A DNA stretch of 17,709 nucleotides, from assembly GCA_910585285.1 (NCBI GenBank), contig CAJUDL010000059.1, positions 1 to 17,709 on the forward strand, written 5' to 3'. The translations under genes and the position numbers were made by a program. The notes beneath the pieces are model-generated. The model was given only the letters and a program-made list of their open reading frames with translations. It was not told the DNA's origin and ran no database searches. Shown piece by piece: positions 15,522 through 17,709 of the stretch (positions within the stretch are counted from its first letter, which is position 1; each line of letters opens with the position of its first letter). This DNA comes from an uncultured Muribaculaceae bacterium (lineage in GTDB: Bacteria; Bacteroidota; Bacteroidia; Bacteroidales; Muribaculaceae).

Positions 15522-15798
15522 AACTCTTGCGTTAATTTTCGCTGTTGATTTACTTAAAATATATTTAATAAAGATTCAGTTTTGAAGTTCTTTCAGCTAA
15601 TCCAATTTAAAAGCCATAGTGACAAAGCCATACACTATTGCTTTTTCAAGGCAATATTCGGGGCGCAAAGTTAAATAATTATTCCCAATTCAAAAAAATA
15701 TGTTCATAAAAATTCTAAAAAAAAATGACAATCGACATTGAAGGCTTCACTTGTTCATAACTAACATGCTATGTAGTTAAGCCATAAACCAATAGATC
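15522..15798. other. Leader and promoter region of the protease-LRR gene
   Basis: No gene is visible. The presumed leader contains two small overlapping stem options: ATAGTG/CACTAT (15616-15621 with 15633-15638) and ATTGC/GCAAT (15637-15641 with 15651-15655), which share two bases and so could be alternatives. The stretch 15700-15798 is AT-rich without recognisable sites. Confidence 0.4.
15666..15694 (-). promoter_or_regulatory. Promoter of the protease-LRR gene
   Basis: On the minus strand TAACTTTG (15673 to 15666), followed by C, matches the -7 consensus. TTTG (15694 to 15691) lies 17 bases upstream, a little closer than usual. The predicted leader is about 135 bases. Confidence 0.5.
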
Positions 15799-15835
15799 AA
15801 AAAAAAGACTTGTCGAAATGGAATTTGACAAGTCT
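15799..15835 (-). terminator. Intrinsic terminator of the GH3 gene
   Basis: On the minus strand AGACTTGTC (15835 to 15827) pairs perfectly with GACAAGTCT (15814 to 15806), with four further A-T pairs inside, followed by a run of eight T (15806-15799). It lies about 30 bases after the GH3 stop. Confidence 0.85.
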
Positions 15836-15865
15836 CCTTTCAATACAACCTTTTACCTTTGATTT

Positions 15866-17709
15866 TTATTTCTTATTTGGCGTATCCCATTTGTGTGTCT
15901 CATTACACTTTAGATTCATAACCTCTGTTCCGGCTTGCATTCGGAAGTCGCCTTTTTCAAGTGTCCACTTGCCATCTGAGTCTACAAAAGCCAAGTCGCC
16001 GGCTTTGATTGGCAAGCAAACAGTCTTAGTCTCACCAGGCAGCAATTCAACTTTTTGAAAAGCACGCAATCTGCGATTGTCAGGAGTGAGAGAGGCAACC
16101 ATATCTCTACTGAAAAGCATTACAACTTCTTTTCCGACTTTTGATCCCGTATTGGTAACATCAATAGTAAATACCAGATCGTTGTCAGCATCAAACTCAG
16201 TTTGTGAGCATTTGAAATTGCCGTACTTGAATGTTGTATAGCTCAATCCATAACCGAATGGCCATTGAACGGATACGACAGCGTCATAGTCATAGGCCCC
16301 TTCCATTTTATCCATTTCCTCGCTTACCCGATAATCATAAGTAGTCAGTTCTGCTTGATTCTTCGGATAGGTATAAGGCATTTTTGCACTTGGATTAGTC
16401 TCCCCTGCCAAGATATTTGCAAGAGCATCCCCTCCAAAATTTCCTGGAAGAAGCACATTGATAATGCCATCCGCAAGTGGCTCTATATCATTAATGATTC
16501 GCGGACGTCCGCCATTTATTATAAGGATAACGGGCTTGCCTATACCGGCGAGGGCTTTAACCAGATTACGCTGATTCTCAGAAAGCACGAGGTCAGACAG
16601 GTTTCCGGGGGTCTCACAATATGAATTTTCGCCAATGCAGGCCAAAATAACATCTACATCACCAGCGGCTGCTACCGCCTTATCAATCTCTGGAACGTTC
16701 TCCTCATAATAAGCTCCTTCGGGAAGATAGGTAACGCCCTGCTCAAGCACAATATTTTCATTACCGAACTTATTGCATACAGCCTCATATATTGTATTAT
16801 ACTTCGAGGCAAAACGATCGGTAAGATGACCTTGCCACGAATAGCTCCATCCTCCGTTAAGGCAGCGCATGGAATTGGCATTCGGACCTGTAACCAGTAT
16901 CTTTATCCCTTTTTTCAACGGGAGTATATCATTGTGGTTTTTAAGAAGGATTATTGATTCCTCTGCTGATTTCAGGGCAATATTCTCATGTTTAGCCGAT
17001 GCAAATTCCGGATAATCTTTCTGGAATGTATTTGGAGTCTCAAAAAGCCCAAGACGATATTTCAAACGGAGGATGCGACGGGTTGCATCGTCAATACGTT
17101 CCATGGATACCCGGCCTTCATTGACAAGCTCTTTCAACAGAGTGCAGAAATTCAAGTCATATGGTTCCATTGACATATCTATACCGGCATTGATGGCTAT
17201 TTCAATGGCTTCTTTCTTGTCGGCTGCTACATATTCACGCGTATAAAGGTTGTTTATATCCGCCCAGTCTGTCACTATCATGCCATCCCAGTTCAAATCT
17301 TCTTTCAACCATTTTGTAAGCAGCTCATTATTTGCATGAACCGGCCGACCATTAATTGAACCACTGTTGACCATAACAGTCAATGCGCCAGCCTCGATGC
17401 AGGCACGGTAAGGTTCAAAAAATTTTTCACGTAAATCAGACGGCGATATATATGCCGGAGTCCGGTCTTTACCTGTGCGGGGTGCACCATAGCCGAGATA
17501 ATGCTTTACCGATGTGGCAACTTTGTGTGGACCCACCTGATTTGGATTATCTCCCTGGAATCCTATTATCTGATTAGCACCCATAACGGCATTAACCAGA
17601 GGATCTTCTCCGAAATTTTCCCATACACGACTCCAGCGGGGATCTCTTGTAAGATCAACAGTCGGCGAATATGTCCACGGACAATTCGCAGCTCTGGTTT
17701 CATAGGCAG
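15866..17709 (-). CDS. Glycoside hydrolase family 3 beta-glucosidase, N-terminus cut by the window edge
   Basis: The frame is open from the right edge (first visible residues AYETRAANCPWTYSPTVDL) to TAA at 15866, giving 613 residues of an expected 750 or so; the Met at 17584 is internal. The GH3 N-terminal barrel shows DPRWSRVWENFGEDP, KHYLGYG (K68, H69 of the visible part) and the nucleophile Asp in GMIVTDWADI (visible residue 147). GH3_C follows (SAEESIILLKNHNDILPLKKG, then VILACIGENSYCETPG) and a Fn3-like C-terminal domain (DNDLVFTIDVTNTGSKVGKEV, LLPGETKTV). These exo-enzymes remove beta-linked glucose from oligosaccharides in the periplasm. The GKDRTPAYIS and TDWADINNLYTRE stretches resemble, from memory, the GH3 enzyme of Bacteroides xyloglucan loci, so xyloglucan or another beta-glucan is plausible. 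A signal peptide, if any, is outside the window. Confidence 0.93.
   Translation of the reverse strand, partial: AYETRAANCPWTYSPTVDLTRDPRWSRVWENFGEDPLVNAVMGANQIIGFQGDNPNQVGPHKVATSVKHYLGYGAPRTGKDRTPAYISPSDLREKFFEPYRACIEAGALTVMVNSGSINGRPVHANNELLTKWLKEDLNWDGMIVTDWADINNLYTREYVAADKKEAIEIAINAGIDMSMEPYDLNFCTLLKELVNEGRVSMERIDDATRRILRLKYRLGLFETPNTFQKDYPEFASAKHENIALKSAEESIILLKNHNDILPLKKGIKILVTGPNANSMRCLNGGWSYSWQGHLTDRFASKYNTIYEAVCNKFGNENIVLEQGVTYLPEGAYYEENVPEIDKAVAAAGDVDVILACIGENSYCETPGNLSDLVLSENQRNLVKALAGIGKPVILIINGGRPRIINDIEPLADGIINVLLPGNFGGDALANILAGETNPSAKMPYTYPKNQAELTTYDYRVSEEMDKMEGAYDYDAVVSVQWPFGYGLSYTTFKYGNFKCSQTEFDADNDLVFTIDVTNTGSKVGKEVVMLFSRDMVASLTPDNRRLRAFQKVELLPGETKTVCLPIKAGDLAFVDSDGKWTLEKGDFRMQAGTEVMNLKCNETHKWDTPNKK

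Overview
The window looks like a chromosomal segment from a Bacteroidales bacterium, probably a gut lineage close to Muribaculaceae or Bacteroides. The evidence is a set of sigma-ABfr-type promoters (TAnnTTTG), a Nudix-family xylose regulator in front of xylulokinase and xylose isomerase, a GH3 glucosidase of the Bacteroides glycan-degrading type, BspA-like leucine-rich repeats and a type IX secretion-type C-terminal tail. Family placement is inference. Every intact gene lies on the minus strand; the only plus-strand gene is a decayed dinD.

Left part (1-3990): the first codons of an AlbA_2 (Schlafen AAA_4-type) protein; two decayed genes (a frameshifted dinD relic on plus, and a nonsense-containing DNA-binding protein relic on minus) whose stop codons abut inside a 13-bp palindrome; then a two-gene minus-strand operon made of an AlbA_2/HATPase/winged-helix protein followed by a stand-alone HD hydrolase resembling the hydrolase half of RelA/SpoT. 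The linker of the first operon gene is built partly from six 11-bp tandem units.

Middle part (3982-7673): the xylose operon xylR(Nudix)-xylB-xylA, with a recognisable promoter and a strong intrinsic terminator directly after xylA. No xylose transporter is in the operon. It converts intracellular D-xylose to xylulose and then xylulose-5-phosphate.

Repeat zone (7897-9350): a small nitroreductase gene is flanked on both sides by non-coding tracts made of nested imperfect inverted repeats, each built from hairpins plus short reiterated phrases. In the left tract the two outer hairpins keep their pairing although their sequences differ.

Right part (9448-17709): a large secreted C10 (streptopain) cysteine protease fused to BspA-like leucine-rich repeats and a sorting tail. 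It would be about 1,999 residues, but it is broken into three reading frames by a run of seven C and a run of seven A; removing one base from each restores one continuous frame. Upstream of it lies a 5'-truncated GH3 beta-glucosidase with its own terminator. The GH3 enzyme could supply sugars from plant glucans or xyloglucan, which would fit with the xylose operon, but no shared regulation is visible.

The strongest leads are the double homopolymer break in the protease-LRR gene, the structured repeat tracts around the nitroreductase, and the AlbA_2/HD gene pair beside another AlbA_2 gene and dinD remains.
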